From contig JAWCJE010000003.1 of NCBI GenBank assembly GCA_038853715.1, positions 52,416 to 115,917 of the forward strand: DNA of 63,502 bases, given 5' to 3'. This document shows positions 8,330 through 17,295 of this stretch, one piece after another. A program made the translations under genes and the position numbers. The DNA comes from Candidatus Nezhaarchaeales archaeon (GTDB lineage Archaea; Thermoproteota; Methanomethylicia; Nezhaarchaeales; JAWCJE01). Each line of letters opens with the position of its first letter. The first letter of the stretch is position 1. The notes under the pieces were generated by a model. That model saw nothing but the letters and a program-made list of their open reading frames with translations, searched no databases and had not been told where the DNA came from.

Positions 8330-8926
8330 GTGGTTAAGGCTACATTCAAGCTGCCCTTTAGAAGACGGAGGGAAGGTAAAAGTGATTATAGATTAAGGAG
8401 GAAGCTTGTACTCTCTGGAAAACCCCTTCTAGTAGTGAGAAGGACGAATAAGAATGTAATAGTCCAGGTTATTAAGCCAGAGGTGAACGGCGATAGGACT
8501 CTCACAGCCTCTTCATCAATGGAGGTTAGCCGCCGCTTTAAATGGCTTGGTTCAGGTAAAAATACGTCAGCCGCCTACCTTACCGGTTACTTAGCTGGCT
8601 TAAAAGCCGTTAAGTTAGGCATAGAAGAGGCTGTACTTTACGTTGGCCTGCATAGACCTGTTAAGCATTCAAGGGTTTTTGCCGCTCTTAAAGGGTTTAT
8701 TGAAGCTGGAATCAAAGTACCTCATGCGGAAGATGTCCTACCGGATCATGATAGGTTGATTGGAAAACATATAGCCGATTACGCTAAAAAACTATCGGTT
8801 GAAAACCCTGATCTCTACAAAAAGATTTTTTCAAGGTATTTAGCTAAAGGGTTGGCACCCGAACTCTTACCAACGCACGTTGAAGAGGTAAAAGAACTTA
8901 TCAGGAAATGGGCGGCTAAACAATAA
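8330..8926 (+). CDS. rpl18: Ribosomal protein uL18
   Basis: 198-aa 5S rRNA-binding protein. Family motifs include FRRRREGKSDYRLRRKL and the GHKNTSAAYLTGY-like segment (here GSGKNTSAAYLTGYLAG). The length is that of the archaeal/eukaryotic form, longer than bacterial. The start is GTG 8330. It lies 14 nt after eL19. Confidence 0.96.
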   Translation: MVKATFKLPFRRRREGKSDYRLRRKLVLSGKPLLVVRRTNKNVIVQVIKPEVNGDRTLTASSSMEVSRRFKWLGSGKNTSAAYLTGYLAGLKAVKLGIEEAVLYVGLHRPVKHSRVFAALKGFIEAGIKVPHAEDVLPDHDRLIGKHIADYAKKLSVENPDLYKKIFSRYLAKGLAPELLPTHVEEVKELIRKWAAKQ

Positions 8927-9000
8927 TACGACGTTAAAAAGGTTTTAAAGGATCTTTAAATGAAAGTAGTGCTAGCTGCTTAAGTGTTGGTGAAGAGGAA

Positions 9001-9624
9001 GTGGCAAGCCGGGATCTAGGGCTCTGGGAGCCGAGGACACAACTTGGAAGGTTAGTAAAACAGGGAAAAGTAACCAGTATAGATGAGGTTTTCGCGCTTA
9101 ATTTACCTATAAGAGAAGTTGAAATTATAGATTACTTGCTTCCCAATCTCGTCCATGAGGTTATCGACGTGGGCTTAGTTCAAACTCAAACAGATGCTGG
9201 GGAGATTTCAAGGTTTAGGGTTGTGACCGTTGTAGGTAACGGTGATGGCTACGTTGGCTTAGGAAGCGCTAAAGCAAAGCAAATGCGGAACGCGATCGAT
9301 AAAGCCGTGGTTAACGCGAAGTTAAACTTAATACCGGTCAGACGAGGATGCGGAAGCTGGGAATGCAGGTGTGGCCAACCTCATAGTATTGCTTTCCGCG
9401 TTAAGGGTAAGGCTGGGAGCGTAAGGGTTACTTTAATGCCAGCACCAAAAGGAACAGGATTAGTAGGTAGCGAAATAGTTAAGAGCGTACTACGTCGAGC
9501 CGGTATACGTGATGTGTGGACTAGGGCTGAGGGCGAGACTCGTACACTTATAAATACGGCTAAAGCAACCTATGAGGCCTTAAAGCAAACCTATACTGTA
9601 AAGCTACCCTCAATGCGGATCTAA
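9001..9624 (+). CDS. rps5: Ribosomal protein uS5
   Basis: 207-aa 30S protein. The double-stranded RNA-binding motif region RFRVVTVVGNGDGYVGLG and the C-terminal PAPKGTGLVGSEIVKSVL are diagnostic of archaeal uS5. The GTG start at 9001 is preceded by GGTGAAGAGGAA. A 74-nt gap from uL18 contains no other gene. Confidence 0.96.
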   Translation: MASRDLGLWEPRTQLGRLVKQGKVTSIDEVFALNLPIREVEIIDYLLPNLVHEVIDVGLVQTQTDAGEISRFRVVTVVGNGDGYVGLGSAKAKQMRNAIDKAVVNAKLNLIPVRRGCGSWECRCGQPHSIAFRVKGKAGSVRVTLMPAPKGTGLVGSEIVKSVLRRAGIRDVWTRAEGETRTLINTAKATYEALKQTYTVKLPSMRI

Positions 9625-9635
9625 GGTAATTATGT

Positions 9636-10112
9636 ATGGTAGGAGAAGCGTTACTCTGTGTCATAAGGTTAAGAGGGAAGGTTGGAGTAAGCGAAGAAGA
9701 TGAAAATACCCTTAAAATGCTTCGATTACATAGGAAAAATCATGCAGTATTAGTTAAGAAAGTACCAAGTATCATGGGCATGCTGCTTAAGGTTTCAAGC
9801 TACATAACTTACGGTGAGGTGGACCTTGAAACACTTACTCTTCTTTTAAAGAAGAGAGGGAGGTTAATCGGGGATAAGCCGATTACCGATGAATACGCGA
9901 AGAAGTTAGGCTATGAAAACGTAGACATGCTAGCTAAGTCGGTGTATGAACAAAGGACGAATATTAAAGACCTTCCCAAATTTAAACAAGTTTTTCGGTT
10001 GCATCCTCCAAGCAAAGGATTTAAGGGTAGCATTAAGAAGCGGTATGGAGCGGGTGGGGAGTTAGGATATCGAGGCACCGCCATTAACGAGCTCCTAAAA
10101 AGGATGATCTAG
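9636..10112 (+). CDS. rpl30: Ribosomal protein uL30
   Basis: 158-aa archaeal-length uL30 (bacterial forms are ~60 aa). It reads LLCVIRLRGKVGVSEED then LRLHRKNHAVLV, the family core, and ends with FRLHPPSKGFKGSIK...GAGGELGYRG. The ATG at 9636 is chosen over an out-of-frame ATG at 9632. It is the last gene of this cluster; uL15 and secY, which usually follow, are absent, and EF-2 converges with a 4-nt overlap. Confidence 0.96.
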   Translation: MVGEALLCVIRLRGKVGVSEEDENTLKMLRLHRKNHAVLVKKVPSIMGMLLKVSSYITYGEVDLETLTLLLKKRGRLIGDKPITDEYAKKLGYENVDMLAKSVYEQRTNIKDLPKFKQVFRLHPPSKGFKGSIKKRYGAGGELGYRGTAINELLKRMI

Positions 10113-12341
10113 CGGGGCATAAAATCTTCAGGTTTCGGTACTTCTTTAGGTAACCCCTTACGCTCCCTTATCTTAAGGATTAAACTTGTAAGTAATGACT
10201 CTGGTACTGGTTGCCAGCCCTTAACCTCAAGTGCCCAAAAAGCTCTTCCAGCAGTAGCGCTTCTAATTTCATTAGCTAGGTCAAAGGTTTCCGCCACCGC
10301 TATTTCGCCTTTAATGACCATGAGTAAACCGCTTGATTCTAACCCAATTATTTTACCTCTACGGGTAAGTAGTATCCGGCTAAGACCAGAGATGAACTCA
10401 GGAGGGCACTTAGCTTCTATTTTCATTATAGGTTCCAGTAAGGTTGGTTTAGCCGATAGGAAGCCGCATAGTATTGCGTCTTTGAGCGCGGGCATCATTT
10501 GAGCTGGCCCTCTATGAGCTGGGTCTTCGTGGACTTGTGCATCGGTTAATACGACCTTAACTCCTCTGCAAGGTTCATGGCAGAGCGGCCCTTCGGCTAA
10601 AGTCCATTTAAACCCGGATATTAACGTGTCCTTCACCTCCCTTAGATGTTGTAAGCCCTTCGTTGCGTCTACAAAAACGTTGAGGTATTCATCGATAGCC
10701 CATATGTTGCGGGCCTCATCGGTGTCCCATCCAGCTTTTTCACGTAGTATTTTTGCTCTACTTCTCCAGTCCTGTCCATCATAAACTTCGCCGACCTCTA
10801 ATAACTTAATGGTATCTGAATCTAAAGGTTCAACATTCACGTAAACCCTATTATGCTTATTGGGGCTTTTACCCTCAAAAGGCCCTGCAGATGTTCTTAC
10901 GGTTTCCCTATAGACTACAAGTGGAGGAGATGTAACAACGTCGAGGCCTCCCGTTCTTTGCTTTAAATCCCAGAGCGCTATTTCTAAGTGTAATTGCCCC
11001 ATGCCTGCAATTAGGTATTCGCCAGTTTCTTCGTTTATCTTAACGTGAAGTGTCGGATCCTCGATGGCTATTCTCCTTAAGGCATCAACCAATTTAGGTA
11101 GATCCGCGCTTCTCTTAGGTTCAATAGCCATGGTTACCACTGGTTCACTAATGTACCTTAAACGCTCAAAGGGCACCATAGATCCTTTTAGCGCCACGTG
11201 AACAATGGTTTCGCCTGCTCGTGCTTTATCTAATCCTAGCATAGCCACTATGTTACCAGCTATAACCCTATCGCATACTTCACGGTAGGGGCCCATGTAG
11301 AGACCTACTTGCTGTACTTTACCTTCAGCTTGAGCCATTATCAGATAAACATCCTCACCGGTTTCAACAGCTCCTGAGAAAACTCTACCGGTAGCTACTA
11401 AGCCTGCATGGGGATCCGCTATTACCTTGCTAACACAGACTACTGTTGGACCTTTATCGTCGCAAGTTACCATAGCTTTCCCCACTTCACTATTTAAGTC
11501 ACCTTTCCAGAGCTTTGGAACTCGGTAGCGTTGGGCATCCATAGGGTTTGGAACGTGTTCAACGATCATATCCAGGATAGCATCGTAAAGTGGTACCTCC
11601 TTAGCTAATTCCTCCACGTAATTATGTTCGTAAGCATCGATTATATTTGAAAACTTGAAGCCCTTTCGCTGCGCTATGGGAACCGTTACCCCCCATTTAT
11701 GAAGGGCGCTACCAAAAGCCACTTGACCCTTAGTGAAGTCCACTTTCCATACGTTTCTAAACTCCGGTTCCGCATAAAGTTCGATTAGGCCATTAAAGTC
11801 CTTAACTATGCTTAAAAAGCGTTGCTGGATTTCGCTCACCGTTAACTTTAACTCCTTTATTAATCGGTCGACTTTATTAATGAAAAGTAGGGGACGAACA
11901 CGTTCCTCGAGCCCTTGTCTGAGGACTGTTTCGGTTTGAGTCATAACACCTTCGACCGCATCACAAACTACTAATCCTCCATCCATTACTCTTAGACTAC
12001 GTGTCACATGGCCGGTGAAGTCGACGTGTCCTGGAGTATCAACTAAGTTCACTACGTAGGGTTTACCCATCCATTCATGGTATAACGATACGTTAGCGGC
12101 TTTAACTGTCATCTGCCTCAATTGTTCGATTTCTACGTAATCTAAGGCTAAGGCCTTTCCGGCCACTTTTGGTGAAAGCATACCTGCAGCCATGAGAAGA
12201 CTATCAATCACGACCGCTCTAAAGAGTGGTTCTCGTGGTAGTCTTCCCATGATCAACGTGAGCTAGCGTTCCTACATTCCGGACCTGCTCGCGATTTTTC
12301 ATTAGCTTTATTACTTCCTCTGTCTGCTTAAAACGCACCAT
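10109..12341 (-). CDS. fusA: Elongation factor 2 (aEF-2), interrupted by a 25-nt BHB mini-intron
   Basis: complement(join(10109..12206, 12232..12341)), 735 aa, normal for aEF-2, the ribosomal translocase GTPase. Exon 1 (start ATG 12341) encodes residues 1-36 and part of 37, including the P-loop AHVDHGKTT (27-35). Exon 2 supplies the rest: [13 protein letters not shown] (G3), INKVDR (G4), and the domain IV tip [11 protein letters not shown] with the diphthamide histidine. Exon 1 read on unspliced RNA ends at TAG 12221-12219 after 40 residues. The long open frame from 12256 starts with unrelated residues and lacks G1. Removing 25 nt yields GKTTTSDSLL, matching crenarchaeal EF-2. It converges on uL30. 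Confidence 0.93.
12207..12231 (-). other. 25-nt bulge-helix-bulge intron in the EF-2 gene
   Basis: Minus-strand hand fold. The outer helix is GAAGACUA (exon 1) with UAGUCUUC (exon 2), perfect 8 bp plus a neighbouring C-G. The 4-bp central helix is CACG (12237-12234) with CGUG (12212-12209). The bulges are AGA (12233-12231) and AUU (12208-12206). The inner stem is ACC with GGU, capped by CUC-UUUA-GAG. Cutting after the second bulge base removes exactly 12231-12207 and joins ACG AG with T GAT (T-S-D). The intron contains TAG in the exon-1 frame. Confidence 0.92.
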
Positions 12342-12618
12342 GTCCTTCTCACCCCTTGTACTCTATGAAATGTAGCTTACAGCACTTTTAAGCTTAGGGG
12401 TTTAAATCATTAACTACCTTCACCGTAAATGGTAAAGGTAACAGTTACTAACCCTTATGAGGGATGGTAACATGCTGGAAAACCAATAATTAACCTGTCC
12501 ACATTTACCATTACGGCAGCCACGACCCTCAAAGCTTTAATTGTTTCAAAATGATACTTTAGGTGTGGCTAATCACACCCATCATTAAAGCTGGTCTCCA
12601 ACTTAGAGGGAGGGAGGG
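12342..12618. other. Intergenic region with an imperfect inverted repeat
   Basis: CCGTAAATGGTAAA (12423-12436) and TTTACCATTACGG (12504-12516) are inverted copies with one base missing. They lie between the divergent EF-2 and archaemetzincin genes. They could be a regulatory site or a hairpin. No gene is seen. Confidence 0.35.
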
Positions 12619-13161
12619 TTGCAGACAATACTCCTGCAACCTATAGGCGACGTTGGAATGGTTTTAGTGGTCCGTCTTAAGGAGATGCTTGAATCTACGT
12701 TAAGTGGGCTACATTTTCAAGTAGCCAAGAGGGCGTTACCGCTTCTTAGCACAACTTATAACAAGGAACGTAACCAATACATGGCGGAGGAGAACCTAAA
12801 AGTGCTTCATGAATTAATTATTAACTCATCATTCAGTAAAGTCCTAGGGATCCTCGATGTGGATATCTATGCACCTGGATTTAATTTTATATTCGGCCAG
12901 GCGGAGAAGCCTGGTAAAGCCGCTTTAATATCGCTCACCAGGTTGCGGCCCGAGTTCTATGGCCATAAGAGTAATGATGCTTTGTTTTACGAGCGTATTC
13001 TCAAAGAGGCGCTACATGAAATAGGGCATATGTTTGGTTTAGACCATTGCAATCGTCAATGCGTTATGAAGTTCAGTAATTCGATATACGATACTGATAG
13101 GAAACCGGCTTCCTTCTGCTTCACATGTACACTTAAAATGGCAAAAGCAATGACTACATAA
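12619..13161 (+). CDS. amzA: Archaemetzincin, zinc metalloprotease
   Basis: 180-aa archaemetzincin of the metzincin clan. The zinc site reads HEIGHMFGLDHC near residues 132-143 (HExxHxxGxxHC). It is followed by CVMKFSNS and the CFTC pair of the second, structural zinc site typical of this family. The physiological substrate is unknown. The start is TTG 12619 directly behind GGGAGGGAGGG. It stands alone between EF-2 and an unrecognised ORF. Confidence 0.92.
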   Translation: MQTILLQPIGDVGMVLVVRLKEMLESTLSGLHFQVAKRALPLLSTTYNKERNQYMAEENLKVLHELIINSSFSKVLGILDVDIYAPGFNFIFGQAEKPGKAALISLTRLRPEFYGHKSNDALFYERILKEALHEIGHMFGLDHCNRQCVMKFSNSIYDTDRKPASFCFTCTLKMAKAMTT

Positions 13162-13267
13162 CACACCTTAAGGCTTTATGAGCGTTACTAACCTTAGTTA
13201 AATCCCTTAAACCGACGCTATTCTTACCAACCTTTAAGGCAGCAAGAAGCAAGAAAAAACAGCGTTA

Positions 13268-13501
13268 ATGGTTAAAGTTTACACGGTTTCTATACCGATA
13301 AACGCTTTCGTAGTCCCTTAGCGCCTTGCAGACTTGGAGGTTAAGAAGAAGTTATTAAGGTTCGCCTCTGAGCCCGAAAGCTACTTCGCGGTAGGCCCCT
13401 CTAATCATAGAGGCATAACAACACTTTTGAAGGAAAAATCTTATGTATATGAAGTAAGGTCTACATGGGGAGGGGGCGCTATTGAGCTCAATCATGGTTA
13501 A
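13268..13501 (+). CDS. Small ORF upstream of atpD, interrupted by an in-frame TAG
   Basis: From ATG 13268 the frame reads MVKVYTVSIPINAFVVP, then TAG (13319-13321), then continues open for 59 codons through RLADLEVKKKLLRFASEPES and RSTWGGGAIELNHG to TAA 13499-13501. The downstream part has protein-like composition and its stop overlaps the atpD ATG (13494), suggesting coupling. I do not recognise the family. It may be a gene decayed by an amber mutation, a readthrough/recoded gene, or a shorter gene starting at TTG 13334 (MEVKKKLLRF). I could not fold a frame-preserving BHB intron over the TAG. Confidence 0.4.
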
Positions 13502-14117
13502 GCCCACTAGGATGGAGCTTATCGCGCTGAAGAGGCGGCGTGTACTAGCCCAAAGAGGTTTATCCCTCTTAAAGGAGAAGCGCGACGCATTAATTATGGA
13601 GCTTTTAGAAGTACTACGTGAATACGGAGCGTTAAAAGCGGAAGCAAGTAAAACTTTTGTTAAAGCTTTTAAAGCGTTAATTAATGCTAAAATGGATTTA
13701 GGCGCTTTAAAGCTCTGGGAGTACGCTTCATCATCGCCGACCACCATGGAGGTCAAAGTTAGGTTTCGTAACGTTATGGGGGTTACTGTTCCCTCATTTT
13801 CATTATCTGAAAACGTAAGCGCGAAACTACCACCTTACAGTTTAACTACGGGTAGGTCAAGTCTTGACGAGGCCGTGAAGAGTTTTAAAGAGGCCCTATC
13901 GGTCGTCGTTAAGCTAGCTGAAGTGGAGGCCTCTATTCGAGGTTTAGCTGATGAAGTTAGAAGGGCGAAACGACGCGTTAACGCCCTTGAAATGATCCTC
14001 ATCCCAAGGTTAGAGAAAAGTATTAGGTATATAGAAGCATATCTCGATGAACGAGCTAGAGAAGACGTATTTAGAATTAAAATACTCAAGAGCACGCGTG
14101 CAAAGCACGCAAGTTAA
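13482..14117 (+). CDS. atpD: A-type ATP synthase subunit D
   Basis: 211-aa central-stalk D subunit. It reads VKPTRMELIALKRRRVLAQRG at the N-terminus and ends in the long C-terminal helix region RRVNALEMILIPRLEKSIRY, the family's signature. It is separated from the H-E-F-A operon by about 11 kb, so the ATPase genes are split. Two starts are possible: TTG 13482, well spaced from GGGGAGGGGG, or ATG 13494, which overlaps the stop of the upstream ORF. Confidence 0.93.
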   Translation: MSSIMVKPTRMELIALKRRRVLAQRGLSLLKEKRDALIMELLEVLREYGALKAEASKTFVKAFKALINAKMDLGALKLWEYASSSPTTMEVKVRFRNVMGVTVPSFSLSENVSAKLPPYSLTTGRSSLDEAVKSFKEALSVVVKLAEVEASIRGLADEVRRAKRRVNALEMILIPRLEKSIRYIEAYLDERAREDVFRIKILKSTRAKHAS

Positions 14118-14230
14118 CTAGGCTAGTGGATGGCTAGAACTTAAAACAACTTCGATGTCTAAGTTTTACTCTAGGTTTAAAGAGGCCCGGTTAAGCCTCG
14201 TATAGGCTTAATGATAACGCTGAGAAGGCT

Positions 14231-14593
14231 TCAACAGCGATTAAGCCCGCCCTTAAGCATCAATATGGCTTTAGCTAGATCCCCCTTAGTGGCCTCTAAT
14301 GCTTTCCTAGCGCTTTCAATACTTACTCCAGCTTGTGCTGCAACTAATTGGACATCTTCCTCCGGTATCGTTAATTGCTTAGTTTCTGATGCTCCAACTT
14401 CCTCTATTAGGTCGCCTACGACTTGATACATGGTTTGCCCGGCCATTTTTATTACCGAAACCTGTGGGTTTTTAATCAGTAAGTTTTTGCTTGGCGTTTT
14501 AAATACGACCTCCACTACCTCACTTAATGGTTCTACGCTTACACCCATTCTCTCCATAAACCTTCGTACTTCCCTAGGGCTCAACCTCCTCAT
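14231..14593 (-). CDS. nac: Nascent polypeptide-associated complex protein (aNAC)
   Basis: 120 aa with a NAC domain (IKNPQVSVIKMAGQTMYQVVG) and a C-terminal UBA domain (EEDVQLVAAQAGVSIESARK...GDLAKAILML). Archaeal NAC acts as a homodimeric chaperone at the ribosome exit tunnel. It shares the strand with the PUA protein 17 nt upstream, a likely two-gene operon. Confidence 0.95.
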   Translation of the reverse strand: MRRLSPREVRRFMERMGVSVEPLSEVVEVVFKTPSKNLLIKNPQVSVIKMAGQTMYQVVGDLIEEVGASETKQLTIPEEDVQLVAAQAGVSIESARKALEATKGDLAKAILMLKGGLNRC

Positions 14594-14609
14594 TAACTAG
14601 GTCCCACTC

Positions 14610-15098
14610 TTACTGCTCTATCCCTCTTCTAGTTTTAACCGCGATACCGCTTTTAAATGCTACCATTTCCTCGCCATTTAGAACTGCACGCCCGACCGCG
14701 ATAAGAGATCCCCGCTCATCTATAACGAGGACTTCGTCCCCAGGTCTTATTTCACCATCGGCAGTAACCACGTGTTTAGCGAATACGTTCCCTCCTCTTT
14801 TAATCGCTGGTATCGCTTCAGTTTTGACCTGAACGGTATACCTGCCCTTTAGACCCGGTAATAAAGCGCGGGCTCCTTCTATTGTCAATGTTAAGTGTCC
14901 ATCTTTAGGTCTCACCGTAGCTATTAACGAGCCGTCAATGTAAGCGTACCTGGTTCTATTGGTCCTAGAAGATCTTACAATCTTAACTTTATAATTGGGA
15001 AATAACAAATAACCGGAGCCTGACCCAAATTGGTAGTCAGCTATAGCTCTAAGCTTTAATAGCTCTTTTGCAGTAGGTTCTTCCAATCGTAGAGGCAT
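14610..15098 (-). CDS. PUA-domain RNA-binding protein
   Basis: 162 aa with a C-terminal PUA domain (residues ~75-150: GRYTVQVKTEAIPAIKRGG, VVTADGEIRPGDEVLVIDE, LIAVGRAVLNGEEM). An N-terminal ~70-residue domain (LKLRAIADYQFGSGSGYLLF) resembles the pre-PUA part of archaeal proteins of the COG1370/COG2016 type. PUA domains bind structured RNA such as tRNA or rRNA. The target is not predictable from sequence. It lies upstream of aNAC in the same direction, pointing to a translation-related role. Confidence 0.8.
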   Translation of the reverse strand: MPLRLEEPTAKELLKLRAIADYQFGSGSGYLLFPNYKVKIVRSSRTNRTRYAYIDGSLIATVRPKDGHLTLTIEGARALLPGLKGRYTVQVKTEAIPAIKRGGNVFAKHVVTADGEIRPGDEVLVIDERGSLIAVGRAVLNGEEMVAFKSGIAVKTRRGIEQ

Positions 15099-15172
15099 AG
15101 CAGCACTCTGAAGAGAGAAGGCATTTTTAAATATTTAAAATGTAGTCATCTATATTTAAGATGATGATGGTT

Positions 15173-15649
15173 ATGTCGACCTGTGAGCTTTGCGGGCGGG
15201 AAGTGAGGGGCGCTCTCAGAACGGTTAGAGTGGAGCAAACAGCAATGCGTGTATGTCATCATTGTGCACGCTATGGGGTAAAGGTCCCTCAGATTAGAGT
15301 AGGGCAGAAACGGTCTTGCAAACCTATTATGCCTTTAGGCGTAGCCGTCAAGAATCAGGCATTAGGTGGAAAGGTTGAGGTTGTTGATGACTATGCCCTA
15401 AGGATTAAGAAGGCCCGAGAAGAATACGGGTTAACGCAGGAGCTTTTAGCTAGGCGTATAAATGAGAAGCTTTCAGTTATTAAAAGGATTGAAGCCGGTA
15501 AGCTTACGCCGCCTTTGGAAGTCGCTCGTAAACTGGAGAAGGCCTTGAAGGTGACTCTTATTAAGCCCGTTGAAGACGGAACTGAGAAAGCATGGGGCTT
15601 CAGGAAGCTTGAATTAACCTTTGGTGATATAGTCGAAGTTAAAAATTAA
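15173..15649 (+). CDS. mbf1: Archaeal MBF1-type regulator (zinc ribbon + HTH)
   Basis: About 158 aa. The N-terminal zinc ribbon is CELC...CHHC, and the C-terminal Cro/C1-type helix-turn-helix is IKKAREEYGLTQELLARRI...VIKRIEAGKLTPPLEVARKL. This is the archaeal MBF1 architecture. Archaeal MBF1 associates with ribosomes, and its transcriptional role is debated. Several ATGs are tandem at 15161-15173; I chose the last, giving MSTCELCG. No Shine-Dalgarno precedes them and AT-rich TATA-like sequence lies close by, so the mRNA is probably leaderless. Confidence 0.92.
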   Translation: MSTCELCGREVRGALRTVRVEQTAMRVCHHCARYGVKVPQIRVGQKRSCKPIMPLGVAVKNQALGGKVEVVDDYALRIKKAREEYGLTQELLARRINEKLSVIKRIEAGKLTPPLEVARKLEKALKVTLIKPVEDGTEKAWGFRKLELTFGDIVEVKN

Positions 15650-15658
15650 TAGAGAACA

Positions 15659-16738
15659 TTAAGCTGAGATGAACTTAACAACTTCGAAGAGTAGTTTACT
15701 TACGTGAGTCCCTGTCTTAGCGCTTATGGGAATAAGTGGATAACTTGGAAAGATTTTGTGCAACATGGTGATCACTTCATTAAGCTTTACCTCGTCGATT
15801 TTATCTATTTTGTTGAGGCACACTATCATTGATGGTCCTGCCGCCAACTCCCTTAAAACCTTATTGGCTGTTAAAGCCTTCCTTGAAACCTCGTTTAAAG
15901 GTTCAGAAGCATCTACGAATAGCAGGATAACGTCTGACATGATCAACTCGCTTAGCGTCGTATAGAAGGCATTAAGAATGAGTGGATGAAGCTCTTCTAT
16001 GAAGCCTATCGAGTCAACGACAATAAAGCTCCTTCCAGCGAAGTCAACCCTTCTAGCACACGTTGACAAGGTCGAAAAGGGGCCCAGACCAACAGGTTTA
16101 CTTTCATTAGTAATGGCATTAAAAAAGGTGGTTTTCCCGGCTTGCGTATAACCAGTCAATGACACTACTGGTAATCCTATCTCCCTCCTCTTCTTGAGTA
16201 ACTCTTCACCCCTACGCCTAATTCTCCTAAGTTTTTCCTCAAGAAGGCGTATACGCTTTCGAGCGTTAGCTTCGTATGTCTTATGAAGGTACTCACCCAT
16301 TGCTCCAAAACCTACTTGTTCACCGTACAAGTTACGGTAGCGTACGAATTCGCGAGTCCAAGGTAACGTGTATTTTAATCGTGCTAGCTCGATCTGCAAC
16401 TTAGCTTCAGTCGTCATAGCTCGTTGCTCAAAAATCTCAAGGATTACTAAGTTTCTATCTATGACGTTAACTTGCCAACCAAGCTCTTTCCTTATTCTAA
16501 AGGCTTGGCCAGCCTTTAACGTATTAGCAAATATTACGTTATTAACCCCCAGCTTAGCTATGAGATCTTTCAACCTCTGAAGCTTACCTCGACCTATTAC
16601 AAAAGCTGGATCGCACTTACTTCTCCTTTGAACCACCAACTCCTTTACTACATAGCCTCGACTTTCAGCCAGCTCCTTTAGCTCTCCTATTAGTTCCTTC
16701 CGCCCTTTGGTAACACATTCAACCAAGACCGCTGACAT
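15659..16738 (-). CDS. hflX: HflX-type GTPase
   Basis: 359-aa ribosome-associated GTPase. The N-terminal HflX domain ends with KLQIELARLKYTLPWTRE and the following helical linker. The G domain begins at LTGYTQAGKTTFFNAIT (P-loop), then VVDSIGFIEEL (G3), LNKIDK (G4) and PISAKTG (G5). HflX homologues bind large subunits and split or rescue ribosomes. The gene converges with mbf1, 9 nt between stops. Confidence 0.94.
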   Translation of the reverse strand: MSAVLVECVTKGRKELIGELKELAESRGYVVKELVVQRRSKCDPAFVIGRGKLQRLKDLIAKLGVNNVIFANTLKAGQAFRIRKELGWQVNVIDRNLVILEIFEQRAMTTEAKLQIELARLKYTLPWTREFVRYRNLYGEQVGFGAMGEYLHKTYEANARKRIRLLEEKLRRIRRRGEELLKKRREIGLPVVSLTGYTQAGKTTFFNAITNESKPVGLGPFSTLSTCARRVDFAGRSFIVVDSIGFIEELHPLILNAFYTTLSELIMSDVILLFVDASEPLNEVSRKALTANKVLRELAAGPSMIVCLNKIDKIDEVKLNEVITMLHKIFPSYPLIPISAKTGTHVSKLLFEVVKFISA

Positions 16739-17295
16739 GAACTCTCCTATAAAGAGGAGGGAACGAGTTCATAAAGTTATCTTACTTAATAATACTCAAC
16801 CCTTTTCAACTTTCCTCAGAAGTAGGACTATCAAGAGAGACAACCTTGTCTTGCCTCGCCTGTATGGTTATGAGGAGTAAAAAGAAAATCGCTAAGCTAG
16901 CTTCTTCAGCTTTTAATGTTTTCAGCTTGGCTTACTTCATTGACTTAACAAAGGATTAAGATCTAATCTTTTTCTCATCCTTAAATATGGGTTTCCTTTC
17001 GCGTAAAGAAATTACACGTCTTCCGCTAGAGTCTTCAGTAGAAAATACTAGTTTACTAGTTTTGAAGCTAACTGATTAAGTTCGTTTTTCACTCTAAACT
17101 TCGGTGGAACGCTAGTTCTCCCTGACGCTGCCCAATGGAGGTCTTCATCACCAAACGCGGAATACGTTAAAAACACGATAAAGTAACGGAGGGACTGGAG
17201 ACCACGAAATTAAGATGTAAAATAATATCGATGGAGCAGTGATTAAAACTTAAATACGTAAATTATGTATAGTGGTCTAGTTTAAAAGCTTAAGG
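16739..17295. other. Intergenic region, no recognisable gene
   Basis: 557 nt between divergent hflX and trm56. The longest feature I noticed is a 29-codon ORF starting MRSKKKIAKL near 16870, with no family resemblance and no supporting site. I see nothing else I can support. Confidence 0.4.

Noticed and set aside
12207-12256. ATG 12256 as the EF-2 start
   Set aside because: It gives [15 protein letters not shown], unrelated to EF-2, and omits the P-loop required for GTP binding. The real N-terminus is encoded upstream in exon 1.
13290-13340. BHB intron removing the amber codon upstream of atpD
   Set aside because: AGUC/GACU gives a 4-bp helix with 3-nt bulges, but the 19-nt excision is out of frame and outer and inner helices do not form.
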